A stretch of DNA of 6,606 nucleotides from Chloroflexota bacterium (GTDB lineage: Bacteria; Chloroflexota; Dehalococcoidia; Dehalococcoidales; UBA2162): assembly GCA_016202525.1 (NCBI GenBank), contig JACQOM010000044.1, forward strand, positions 1 to 6,606. Reading direction: 5' to 3'. The notes beneath the pieces are model-generated. The model ran no database searches. It saw only the letters and a program-made list of their open reading frames with translations, and had not been told where the DNA came from. The position numbers were made by a program, and so were the translations under genes. Shown piece after piece: positions 1 through 5,375 of the stretch (position 1 is its first letter; every line of letters begins with the position of its first letter).

Positions 1-989
1 GCCTTATCTTCACTGGCGCCAACCCGCCCGATATTTTTGAGGCAGCACCTGGCTGGTGCAATCAAGGATTGTTCCGCAATCCGGTTGGTTGACAGACCGG
101 TGTTGGTTGATACTACCTGCCAGTAACCGGCAAGCAGACGGGCTAGTGTTTCTGGAGTCTCTTTGCCGAGGTTCTCTGAGTCAGTGGGGACAATGCCCCA
201 GCAGATAATGCCACCGCCTCCGATAAAATCGGCGATTTCACGGGCGTATCCTTTGGGCATGAGTCCCATCTGGTAAGCATCGAAGGATAAAAGTTCAACC
301 CCCAGCTTTAGCAGATAGGAGAGGTTGACACTGGCACAGAGGTGCAAAGCTCTGGGTACATCGAAGCCGCTGAGGAAGCCGTGGTAGTCCTGTCTGGCCT
401 GTAAATCATTGTAGCCGGACAGTCCGCTGAAGACCCAGCCTAACCCGGGCTCATCCAGCCAGACAAAGGCGTTTTGATTCTTTTCTTTGAGCTGGTGGTA
501 TTGGTGGTTGACCTTCCTCTGGATGAAGTCGAATAACAGCGCTCTGACCCCATCATTGTAGATGATGGGGCGGGAGGTCTCGTCAGTAACTCTGAAGCCG
601 AAGCTGACCGGGCCGTTTATCTGCCCCCGGATGGCGGAATAATGCTTCAGGTCCCTGGCTAAAAACTGATGGTAGGCTACCGAGTAGTCCCGGCTTAAGG
701 CGAAGGTCTCAGGCTCAGTCATCTTCAGGGAATAATTGATTATCTCCTCTTCGAATCGGGTAGTATCGAAGCTGATTTTCTTGTTACTGGGGTCGAGGAC
801 AATGCCCGGGAAGTTCTGCGATGTCTGGACATACATATCCTCATAGAAGCTGAGATTGGGTAATTGCGGGTAGAAGGGTATATCCAGGCTGAGGGCTAAA
901 TCCAGAGCTCTTGCCACATTGTTATGGGGCATGATACCCATCGCTGTGGTCTGGCAACCGCCCGGAAGTTTCAGCCTGTTACTTGCCAT
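1..989 (-). CDS. MetE-like (cobalamin-independent methionine synthase fold) methyltransferase, 3' end cut by window edge
   Basis: The reading frame is open from 989 to the left edge: 329 complete codons, no stop, C-terminus missing. The protein resembles the C-terminal catalytic barrel of MetE, a UROD/MetE-superfamily fold that moves methyl groups to thiols through zinc. Visible matches in order: an N-terminal G-C-Q-T-T stretch (11-15), GPVSFGF (126-132, MetE GPVT), VWLDEPGL (176-183, MetE IDEPAL), HLC (H216, C218), LLSFDAYQ (233-240) and RCCLK (314-318, MetE DCGLK). H216, C218 and C315 align with the MetE zinc ligands. The fourth ligand, Glu in MetE, seems to be Asp237. MetE's N-terminal folate-related half is absent, so methyltetrahydrofolate is not the obvious methyl donor; a corrinoid protein is a reasonable guess. 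Start: ATG 989 is the first possible start, because an in-frame TGA lies at 999-1001. It overlaps the upstream ferredoxin-like gene by 11 bases, which suggests translational coupling. Substrate unknown. Confidence 0.82.
   Translation of the reverse strand, partial: MASNRLKLPGGCQTTAMGIMPHNNVARALDLALSLDIPFYPQLPNLSFYEDMYVQTSQNFPGIVLDPSNKKISFDTTRFEEEIINYSLKMTEPETFALSRDYSVAYHQFLARDLKHYSAIRGQINGPVSFGFRVTDETSRPIIYNDGVRALLFDFIQRKVNHQYHQLKEKNQNAFVWLDEPGLGWVFSGLSGYNDLQARQDYHGFLSGFDVPRALHLCASVNLSYLLKLGVELLSFDAYQMGLMPKGYAREIADFIGGGGIICWGIVPTDSENLGKETPETLARLLAGYWQVVSTNTGLSTNRIAEQSLIAPARCCLKNIGRVGASEDK
548..570. repeat. Perfect 9-bp inverted repeat inside the MetE-like gene
   Basis: CCCCATCAT (548-556) and ATGATGGGG (562-570) are perfect reverse complements around a 5-base loop. 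In the minus-strand mRNA this is a stable hairpin in the middle of the coding region, over codons for P-I-I-Y-N-D-G. No T-tract follows, so it is not an intrinsic terminator. It may be chance or may affect mRNA stability. Confidence 0.6.
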
Positions 990-1713
990 CGCCCATTTTC
1001 AGGTCGCCCTTGATACCAATGGTTATTTCCTTTAGCGGGATATCTTTACCGCTTAACTGTACTGCCTGCCGTGCCATATGCACCAGCCCGAAGCAGCAGG
1101 GCACTTCCATGTGGACTACGGTCAGGCTCCGGATATCCGACTGGCTCAGGACGCTGGACAGTTTCTGCAGGTGTGCCTGGAAGTCATCCAGTTTGGGACA
1201 GGCAACCAGCAGGCTGTGGTCCTTCAACAAGTCCCGATGAAAGCCAGCGTAAGCAAAGGGAACGCAGTCCGCGGTCAGCAGCAGGTCGGCCCCTTGCAGG
1301 AAAGGCGCTGTTGGCGGTACGAGAGCAAGCTGGACCGGCCACTGGTTCAGGGTTGATGGTGGAGAGAATGTCTCTACCGGGGTGGCTTCTACGGTTGCCG
1401 GCCGTTTAAACCGGGTAACCATTGCTGAGGAACAACTACAGGGAGGGTTTTCTTCGTCATGCTTCTTTTTCAGGTGGAGCTTAACCGCCTCTTCATCAAA
1501 ATCATCGGCGACTCTCTGTTCAATGGTCAGAGCCTCTTGAGGGCACTCTACCAGGCAGGCAGCCAGGCCATCGCAGTATTTTTCGCTGACGAGTTTTGCC
1601 TTACCATCAATAATCTGCAGAGCGCCTTCCGCGCAGGACAGGACGCATAGGCCGCAGCCGTTACATTTCTCCTTGTCAATCTTGATGATTTGCCTCATCG
1701 TTTTTGTTACCAT
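979..1713 (-). CDS. Two-domain ferredoxin-like iron-sulfur protein, function unknown
   Basis: A 244-residue cytoplasmic protein with no signal peptide or membrane segment. The N-terminal ferredoxin domain (about 7-66) has one complete [4Fe-4S] motif, C17-x2-C20-x2-C23-x3-C27. The second motif is C47-x5-C53-x3-C57-P, with Leu50 where the second cysteine should be, so that site may hold [3Fe-4S] or nothing. Residues 67-100 are charged and end in P-C-S-C-S. The C-terminal domain (about 120-236) carries further cysteines in LTADC150, A-C172-P-K-L-D and V-P-C206-C207-F-G-L, which could bind a cluster or be redox active. I recall this architecture from many anaerobes as an uncharacterised ferredoxin-like family; electron transfer is the likely role. 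ATG 1713 is chosen over Met6 because AAAGGAG sits 5 bases upstream. It lies 27 bases after the zinc-ribbon gene and overlaps the MetE-like gene, so the three are probably co-transcribed. Confidence 0.88.
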   Translation of the reverse strand: MVTKTMRQIIKIDKEKCNGCGLCVLSCAEGALQIIDGKAKLVSEKYCDGLAACLVECPQEALTIEQRVADDFDEEAVKLHLKKKHDEENPPCSCSSAMVTRFKRPATVEATPVETFSPPSTLNQWPVQLALVPPTAPFLQGADLLLTADCVPFAYAGFHRDLLKDHSLLVACPKLDDFQAHLQKLSSVLSQSDIRSLTVVHMEVPCCFGLVHMARQAVQLSGKDIPLKEITIGIKGDLKMGDGK

Positions 1714-1718
1714 TTTAG

Positions 1719-1726
1719 CTCCTTTG
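1719..1726 (-). promoter_or_regulatory. Strong ribosome binding site for the ferredoxin-like gene
   Basis: The minus strand reads CAAAGGAG here, 5 bases before ATG 1713. It fixes that start and excludes the internal ATG at codon 6. Confidence 0.8.
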
Positions 1727-1740
1727 GGATACGGAACATT

Positions 1741-1971
1741 TTAGTCTTTACCATGTAGTGCCTGCCATTTTTCTTCTCCCAGGCACTGGCGGGCGGAAGC
1801 ACACCAGTTGACACAAGAAGCAATTCCCTCCCGGTAAATCATCTCGCCACATTTCGGACATTTCACTTTGGCTTCGTCAGAGAAGATTTCAACTTCCGCG
1901 CGGCAGTTGGGACATTTATATATTGCTACCCGCAGGTTTTTCGGGTCCTGACCCGGACATCTGGCATACAT
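1741..1971 (-). CDS. Small cysteine-rich zinc-ribbon protein, function unknown
   Basis: A 76-residue protein with eight cysteines. C20-x2-C23 and C38-x2-C41 form a zinc-ribbon or rubredoxin-like knuckle pair. C5, in the conserved-looking R-C-P-G-Q-D start, and the tail C53-x3-C57-x5-C63 followed by L-G-E supply four more thiols, enough for a second metal site. The same frame extends up to a TTG at 2004, but ATG 1971 is preferred: GAGGAGG sits 8 bases upstream of it, and that site would fall inside the coding region of the longer form. It is the first gene of the minus-strand operon, 27 bases ahead of the ferredoxin-like gene. That position suggests an accessory role such as a metal-dependent scaffold, regulator or small electron carrier for the ferredoxin and methyltransferase. 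The knuckles lack the flanking Gly-Tyr pattern of true rubredoxin, so zinc is more likely than iron. No specific function can be assigned. Confidence 0.8.
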   Translation of the reverse strand: MYARCPGQDPKNLRVAIYKCPNCRAEVEIFSDEAKVKCPKCGEMIYREGIASCVNWCASARQCLGEEKWQALHGKD

Positions 1972-1979
1972 TCTTATTG

Positions 1980-1986
1980 CCTCCTC
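1980..1986 (-). promoter_or_regulatory. Ribosome binding site that sets the zinc-ribbon start
   Basis: The minus strand reads GAGGAGG, 8 bases before ATG 1971. This is close to the anti-16S consensus and decides against the longer TTG start at 2004. Confidence 0.8.
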
Positions 1987-2039
1987 TACTGGCAGCATTA
2001 GCAACCGGGCGTTCGGGAAAGTGTTAATTCCATAGCTAA

Positions 2040-2048
2040 ATTATAACA
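2040..2048 (-). promoter_or_regulatory. Extended -10 promoter for the zinc-ribbon/ferredoxin/MetE-like operon
   Basis: The minus strand reads TGTTATAAT: a perfect TATAAT with the TGn extension. No good -35 is visible at 16-18 bases, as expected for an extended -10 promoter. Transcription would start near 2033 and leave about 60 bases of leader before ATG 1971. It lies downstream of the terminator of the substrate-binding protein gene, which fits an independent operon. Confidence 0.6.
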
Positions 2049-2130
2049 CAAACGATTTGCTGCCTGCCCCATTTAGCCGACAATGAGATCAGGGTACAGC
2101 CGTTAGTCAGGGTATTGCCAGAGGGATAAA

Positions 2131-2161
2131 TTAAAAAGAGGCCGGCAGATTGACGCCAGCC
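2131..2161 (-). terminator. Intrinsic terminator of the substrate-binding protein gene
   Basis: On the minus strand GGCTGGC (2161-2155) pairs with GCCGGCC (2146-2140) through seven pairs, one of them G-U, around an 8-base loop. TCTTTTTAATTT follows. It begins 22 bases after the stop codon of the binding-protein gene and separates that gene from the next operon. Confidence 0.82.
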
Positions 2162-2183
2162 CCCATTTTCTTGTTGCCTTAGG

Positions 2184-4040
2184 CTAAAAGCCCATTGATT
2201 TCTTTAAAGTCTGGTCGAGCCAGACCCAGGTGGGCCAGTTATATGGAGTAGTGTAGCCAACAATCCATTCACCGTGGTAGTTTTTCACCCAGGGCCACCA
2301 CATGGTATAAGTGTACGGGCCGGGAAGGTCTATGTACCAGGCCTGTTCCAGGGAATATTTATAGGCTCCTTTCACTATGGCCGCTGCCTTGGGTTCATCG
2401 AATACATAGACTGCTTTAAAGTCTTCTTGAGCCTTGTTCATTACAGGGTCGTCGACCATGCTGAGATTAGATGCGTCCGCTGGCTGGAACTTATGCCAGG
2501 CATAAGGAGTAGTAACCGAGCCGCCGGTAAAGTAGGCCTCAGTGTGCGACCTGGCTGCCCCGATGGAATTGTAGACACCGAGTTCCCTGACGGAAATTTG
2601 CATGTCAACGCCAATTTTGGTCCAGTAGGCTTTAACCAGTGATAGCAGGTCAACGTCCTTAGCCTGGGCGATTACTTCTATCTTAAAGCCCTTGGGATAA
2701 CCGGCTGACTCCAGCATCTTTTTTGCCTTGTCCGGTTGATAGGTGTACATATCCTGGACTGTCTGGGATTGCTGGTTAAGTGGAGTGTACTGGGATATAT
2801 ACATGGAGATGGGGGATGCCGGGAAAGCCAGTTTCTCAGCATGACCGCCAAAGTAGTCTTTAACTATTTCATCCCTGTTGATTGCCATTTGCAGTGCCTG
2901 TCTCACCTTGAGGTTACGCCAGGGTTGTTCCGGCTTATCCAGCCTCATAGCAATCACTTGCGGGTCAATCGGGGGTTCTTCAAAATATTTCAGCTGGGGA
3001 GTGGTCTTGGTCAGTTGGACGAAGTCTTCCCACAGAACGCGGGATAACTGGTGAATCTTGGCAGTGCGTAGCGCGGCTATCAGAGTAGACCGGTCAGGAA
3101 TGATGAGCATCTTGGCGCCTTCCAGATAGGGTAGCTGGTTCCCCTTGCCCGGGCCAACTGGGTCCTTCATCCAGTAGTTGGGATTCCTGACGAAGGTGGC
3201 GATACTACCGGAAACAAAATCGTTTAACATAAACGGTCCGGTGCCAACACTGTTCTTCCAGTCCTCGTAGGCCTTGGCCCCAAATTTCGTTATCGGTTCT
3301 GGCGGTAGTATTGCCAGAAAGCTATAGGTGGCTTCAAAGAGCGATTGAATCCAGCCTTTAGTACCCTTCAGCTCGACCGTATATTTATCCAGCGCTTTTG
3401 CCGATACGGGTCGCTCCGGCGGTGTCATCCTGCCCAGAAACTGACTGGTAGGGGCTTGGCCGTCCATGTTATATATCCGCCTAATAGAAAAAACAACATC
3501 GTCGGCAACAAGCTCTCTGCCACCTACCAGACGGCTGGCTTCACTGCTTGGATTAAGTGCCCAGTGGATTCCCTTACGGAGGTGATAGATGATGGTTTGG
3601 TCATCGGGTAATTCGTAGCTCTCGGCGAGAGCAGGAGTGTTGAGGTTAAGTAAAGGTACCCAGGTCTCAAAAGTGGTCTCACCGGTGCCGGCCGGTCCTT
3701 TTGCCCAATCGCCAACGTATAAATTCTCGTTAGTTAGGGAAGCAGTATAGAGTGAAGCCTGATGGGTGTAAACGGGGTCGAACACGCCTCTAAATGGGCT
3801 GGCTGTAGTGTAATAAAGTGTCCCGCCATACTTGGGTACTTCCGTGGCTGGTGCTGCAGGTGTTGTTGGTACCGTGGGCGTTGTAGGTGTCGTTGGCGTT
3901 GTCGGTACTGTTGGTTTTGCCGGGGTTGTCGGTGCGGTTGGTGTCATTGGTGTTGTCGTAGTTGCCGGGGCACAGGTAGCCAGAACCATCGCCAGCACCA
4001 TGAAGCAGCTTATTGCCAACCAGATAATTTTTTTCTTCAT
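2184..4040 (-). CDS. Peptide-type ABC transporter substrate-binding lipoprotein (SBP family 5, DppA/OppA-like)
   Basis: A complete 618-residue exported solute-binding protein, expected to be membrane-anchored and to deliver peptides or another ligand to an ABC permease. Lys2-4 and a hydrophobic stretch (5-22) lead to Cys23 in L-A-T-C, a lipobox with an unusual Thr at -1. A Thr/Pro-rich linker (about 26-64) joins it to the binding domain that starts at K-Y-G-G-T-L (70-75). Family hallmarks: LADDQTI-like YELPDDQTIIYHLRKGIHW (142-160), VGTGPF (245-250), RNPNYW (265-270) and RQALQMAINRDEIV (370-383). The C-terminal region is rich in aromatic residues, with W-W-P-W near 581-584. The start ATG 4040 has AGGAG at 4050-4054, 9 bases upstream. 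The gene appears monocistronic: its promoter is at 4111-4140, its terminator at 2131-2161, and the next gene upstream is divergent. No permease or ATPase is adjacent. Ligand unknown; aromatic-rich family 5 proteins also bind sugars, metals chelates or opines. Confidence 0.93.
   Translation of the reverse strand: MKKKIIWLAISCFMVLAMVLATCAPATTTTPMTPTAPTTPAKPTVPTTPTTPTTPTVPTTPAAPATEVPKYGGTLYYTTASPFRGVFDPVYTHQASLYTASLTNENLYVGDWAKGPAGTGETTFETWVPLLNLNTPALAESYELPDDQTIIYHLRKGIHWALNPSSEASRLVGGRELVADDVVFSIRRIYNMDGQAPTSQFLGRMTPPERPVSAKALDKYTVELKGTKGWIQSLFEATYSFLAILPPEPITKFGAKAYEDWKNSVGTGPFMLNDFVSGSIATFVRNPNYWMKDPVGPGKGNQLPYLEGAKMLIIPDRSTLIAALRTAKIHQLSRVLWEDFVQLTKTTPQLKYFEEPPIDPQVIAMRLDKPEQPWRNLKVRQALQMAINRDEIVKDYFGGHAEKLAFPASPISMYISQYTPLNQQSQTVQDMYTYQPDKAKKMLESAGYPKGFKIEVIAQAKDVDLLSLVKAYWTKIGVDMQISVRELGVYNSIGAARSHTEAYFTGGSVTTPYAWHKFQPADASNLSMVDDPVMNKAQEDFKAVYVFDEPKAAAIVKGAYKYSLEQAWYIDLPGPYTYTMWWPWVKNYHGEWIVGYTTPYNWPTWVWLDQTLKKSMGF
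3849..3965 (-). repeat. Low-complexity repeat encoding the Thr/Pro linker of the lipoprotein
   Basis: About 39 codons of imperfect ACN-CCN-ACN units encode repeated T-P-T-T-P. The linker probably holds the binding domain away from the membrane anchor and may be glycosylated. Such tracts tend to vary in length between strains through slippage. The opposite strand reads as a Gly/Val-rich open frame that is only a shadow. Confidence 0.85.
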
Positions 4041-4075
4041 TCTTCCTTTCTCCTCTTCTCAGCTCAACAAATATC

Positions 4076-4097
4076 AAAAATCGCTCTTTTCAGAGCG
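4076..4097 (-). promoter_or_regulatory. Terminator-like hairpin at the 5' end of the lipoprotein mRNA
   Basis: The minus strand reads CGCTCT-GAAA-AGAGCG, a perfect 6-bp stem closed by a GNRA-type tetraloop, followed by ATTTTT. It lies between the predicted transcription start (near 4104) and ATG 4040, only a few bases from the mRNA 5' end. It could act as an attenuator, a 5' stabilising hairpin or a protein-binding site. No plus-strand gene ends here, so it is not a terminator for a neighbour. Confidence 0.6.
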
Positions 4098-4110
4098 CCT
4101 TCTAGCTATT

Positions 4111-4140
4111 ATCTTATTGGGTTTTAGAAAGCCCTGTCAA
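4111..4140 (-). promoter_or_regulatory. Sigma-70-type promoter of the substrate-binding protein gene
   Basis: The minus strand has a perfect -35 TTGACA (4140-4135), an 18-base spacer and TAAGAT (4116-4111, four of six matches). The predicted start near 4104 gives a leader of about 64 bases that contains the hairpin at 4076-4097. Confidence 0.65.
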
Positions 4141-4182
4141 GTAGTGGGTTAAAATCGTGCCGCAGATTCGACTCAGGCAGGC

Positions 4183-4211
4183 TTGACGGTGGTCTTTAAA
4201 TACCGTATTAT
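4183..4211 (+). promoter_or_regulatory. Near-consensus promoter of the NADH-redox operon, abutting the start codon
   Basis: TTGACG (4183-4188), an exact 17-base spacer and TATTAT (4206-4211): each hexamer differs from consensus at one position. Initiation 6-8 bases after the -10 would fall at about 4217-4219, at or next to the GTG codons at 4216 and 4222. There is no room for a Shine-Dalgarno sequence and none is visible, so the transcript is probably leaderless. Confidence 0.7.
4199..4209. promoter_or_regulatory. Short palindrome overlapping the -10 box, possible operator
   Basis: AATAC-C-GTATT forms an 11-base near-perfect palindrome that covers part of the -10 element of the redox operon promoter. 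A repressor bound here would block it. The arms are only 5 bases, so chance is a serious alternative. Confidence 0.25.
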
Positions 4212-4215
4212 GTGA

Positions 4216-4899
4216 GTGAACGTGGAAAACATAACCTTAACTATCAATGGTTCTTCAGTTAGCGGCCGTGAAGGGATGTCCATACTTGAAGTCGCTAAAG
4301 AAAACGGAATCGATATTCCTACCCTGTGCTATATTGCGGAGCTATCACCTACCGGAGCTTGCCGTATCTGCGTGGTTGAAGTAGAAGGTTCGAGAGCTCT
4401 GGTGGCTGCCTGCCATACCCCGATAGCTAAGGGAATGGTGATACAAACCCACTCTCCTAAAGTCCTGGAAACTCGCAAGGTGATAGTGGAGCTTCTACTG
4501 GCCAGTCATTGCGGTTTTTGCATGATATGTGAGAAAGCCAATATCTGTGATTTGCGCAAGATTGCTGCCGACCTTGAGGTGGGGCTCCCCCGTTTTGAGA
4601 CGGAAAAACGCTTCTACCAGATAGAAGATGTCAGCCCCTATGTCCAGCGGGACATGTCAAAGTGTGTTTTGTGCTGGAAGTGTATCAGGGCTTGCCGGGA
4701 AATAGCCAAGAAAAATGTTTATGCCACGGCTTACCGTGGTTTTGATGATAAGGTGGTGGTTGATTGTGACCAGCCACTGAATAAAGAGGTCTGCCGGGAT
4801 TGCGGTATTTGCATTAATTATTGCCCTACCGGAGCGTTGACCAGGCCCAAGAAGCTGGGTGAGGCAAAGAAAGGAAAGCCACTGGTAATCAGCGGTTAA
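4216..4899 (+). CDS. HoxU/NuoG-N-terminal-like iron-sulfur electron-transfer subunit
   Basis: A 227-residue soluble protein that would pass electrons between the FMN subunit and a catalytic subunit. Domains in order: plant-type [2Fe-2S] (C38-x10-C49-x2-C52-x13-C66); the His/Cys3 [4Fe-4S] site (H98-x3-C102-x2-C105-x5-C111, with an extra C99); and two [4Fe-4S] motifs (C150-x2-C153-x2-C156-x3-C160 and C193-x2-C196-x2-C199-x3-C203-P). It ends soon after, so it has no molybdopterin or H-cluster domain. This is the size and layout of HoxU of bidirectional hydrogenases and of the NuoG N-terminus. It is the first gene of a plus-strand operon, 23 bases before the NuoE-like gene. The start is uncertain: GTG 4216 gives the full length, while GTG 4222 is two codons shorter and fits the predicted transcription start better. 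No Shine-Dalgarno is visible. Whether it serves a hydrogenase, formate dehydrogenase or another enzyme cannot be told here. Confidence 0.9.
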   Translation: MNVENITLTINGSSVSGREGMSILEVAKENGIDIPTLCYIAELSPTGACRICVVEVEGSRALVAACHTPIAKGMVIQTHSPKVLETRKVIVELLLASHCGFCMICEKANICDLRKIAADLEVGLPRFETEKRFYQIEDVSPYVQRDMSKCVLCWKCIRACREIAKKNVYATAYRGFDDKVVVDCDQPLNKEVCRDCGICINYCPTGALTRPKKLGEAKKGKPLVISG

Positions 4900-4922
4900 A
4901 TGCCGGTGGCCCCAGGGAAGAG

Positions 4923-5357
4923 ATGCCCAAAGTTCAGCAGCAAAGCAAAGAACATCAGAATGTGCTAGTCCTTTTGCAAAAAGCCCAGGAGAAGTCCGGT
5001 TATATCCCTGAAGACTATATGGCTGAGGTAGCCCGTTCACTCGATGTTTCTCTCAGTGAGGTGTTCGGGGTAGCTACCTTCTATTCCTTCCTGACCTGTA
5101 AACCGCTGGGCAGGAATGTAATACGGGTTTGTAAGAGTCTTCCTTGCTGTCTGAAAGATGCCCGGATGATAATCAAGAGCCTTGAGAGCGAGCTGGGGAT
5201 TAAGCCCGGTGAGACTACGAGCGACGGTAAGTTTTCTCTCACTTTAACCAATTGTATCGGCGCCTGTGATAAAGCTCCGGCGATGATGATTAATGATGAT
5301 ACCTATACCGATTTGACACCCGGGAAAATATCACAAATTCTGAAAAAGTGTAAGTAA
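4923..5357 (+). CDS. nuoE: NuoE-like [2Fe-2S] subunit of an NAD(H)-dependent oxidoreductase
   Basis: A 144-residue member of the NuoE/HoxE/HndA (24 kDa complex I subunit) family. An N-terminal helical part, including SGYIP and the V-F-G-V-A-T-F-Y-S-F stretch (47-56), precedes a thioredoxin-fold domain. The [2Fe-2S] ligands are C70-x4-C75 and C111-x3-C115 (N-C-I-G-A-C-D), the N1a pattern, with an extra C76. It packs against NuoF and may buffer electrons next to the flavin. It is slightly shorter than E. coli NuoE, as is common in hydrogenase-type versions. The start ATG has AGGGA only 4 bases upstream, a close but usable spacing. It sits 23 bases after the HoxU-like gene and 18 before the NuoF-like gene. 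The family does not discriminate between respiratory complex I and soluble hydrogenase or formate dehydrogenase complexes; the absence of membrane subunits in view favours a soluble complex. Confidence 0.93.
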   Translation: MPKVQQQSKEHQNVLVLLQKAQEKSGYIPEDYMAEVARSLDVSLSEVFGVATFYSFLTCKPLGRNVIRVCKSLPCCLKDARMIIKSLESELGIKPGETTSDGKFSLTLTNCIGACDKAPAMMINDDTYTDLTPGKISQILKKCK

Positions 5358-5375
5358 GGTCTGAGAGGATTATCT

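Noticed and set aside
983..1409. Several overlapping plus-strand frames over the ferredoxin-like gene
   Set aside because: They are antisense to a well-supported gene with clear cysteine motifs and a strong ribosome binding site, and they show no recognisable domain.
1741..1971. Rubredoxin
   Set aside because: It has two CxxC pairs, but it lacks the Gly-Tyr and Gly-Asp context of rubredoxin and has four extra cysteines, so a zinc-ribbon-like protein is the safer call.
2441..2653. Minus-strand 70-codon frame inside the binding-protein gene
   Set aside because: It is an alternative frame of the same strand within a conserved gene, without its own ribosome binding site or domain.
3849..3965. 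Possible CRISPR or tandem DNA repeat array
   Set aside because: The periodicity comes from repeated Thr and Pro codons in frame; there are no spacers or constant repeat units.
4076..4097. Terminator for a plus-strand transcript
   Set aside because: No plus-strand gene lies upstream, and the plus-strand side is not followed by a T-tract.
3832..4152. Plus-strand Gly/Val-rich open frame opposite the lipoprotein N-terminus
   Set aside because: It is the reverse reading of Thr/Pro codons in the linker and runs through the divergent promoter; a compositional shadow.
4657..5040. Minus-strand 127-codon frame across the HoxU-like/NuoE-like junction
   Set aside because: It lies antisense to two conserved genes, and its protein has no family features.
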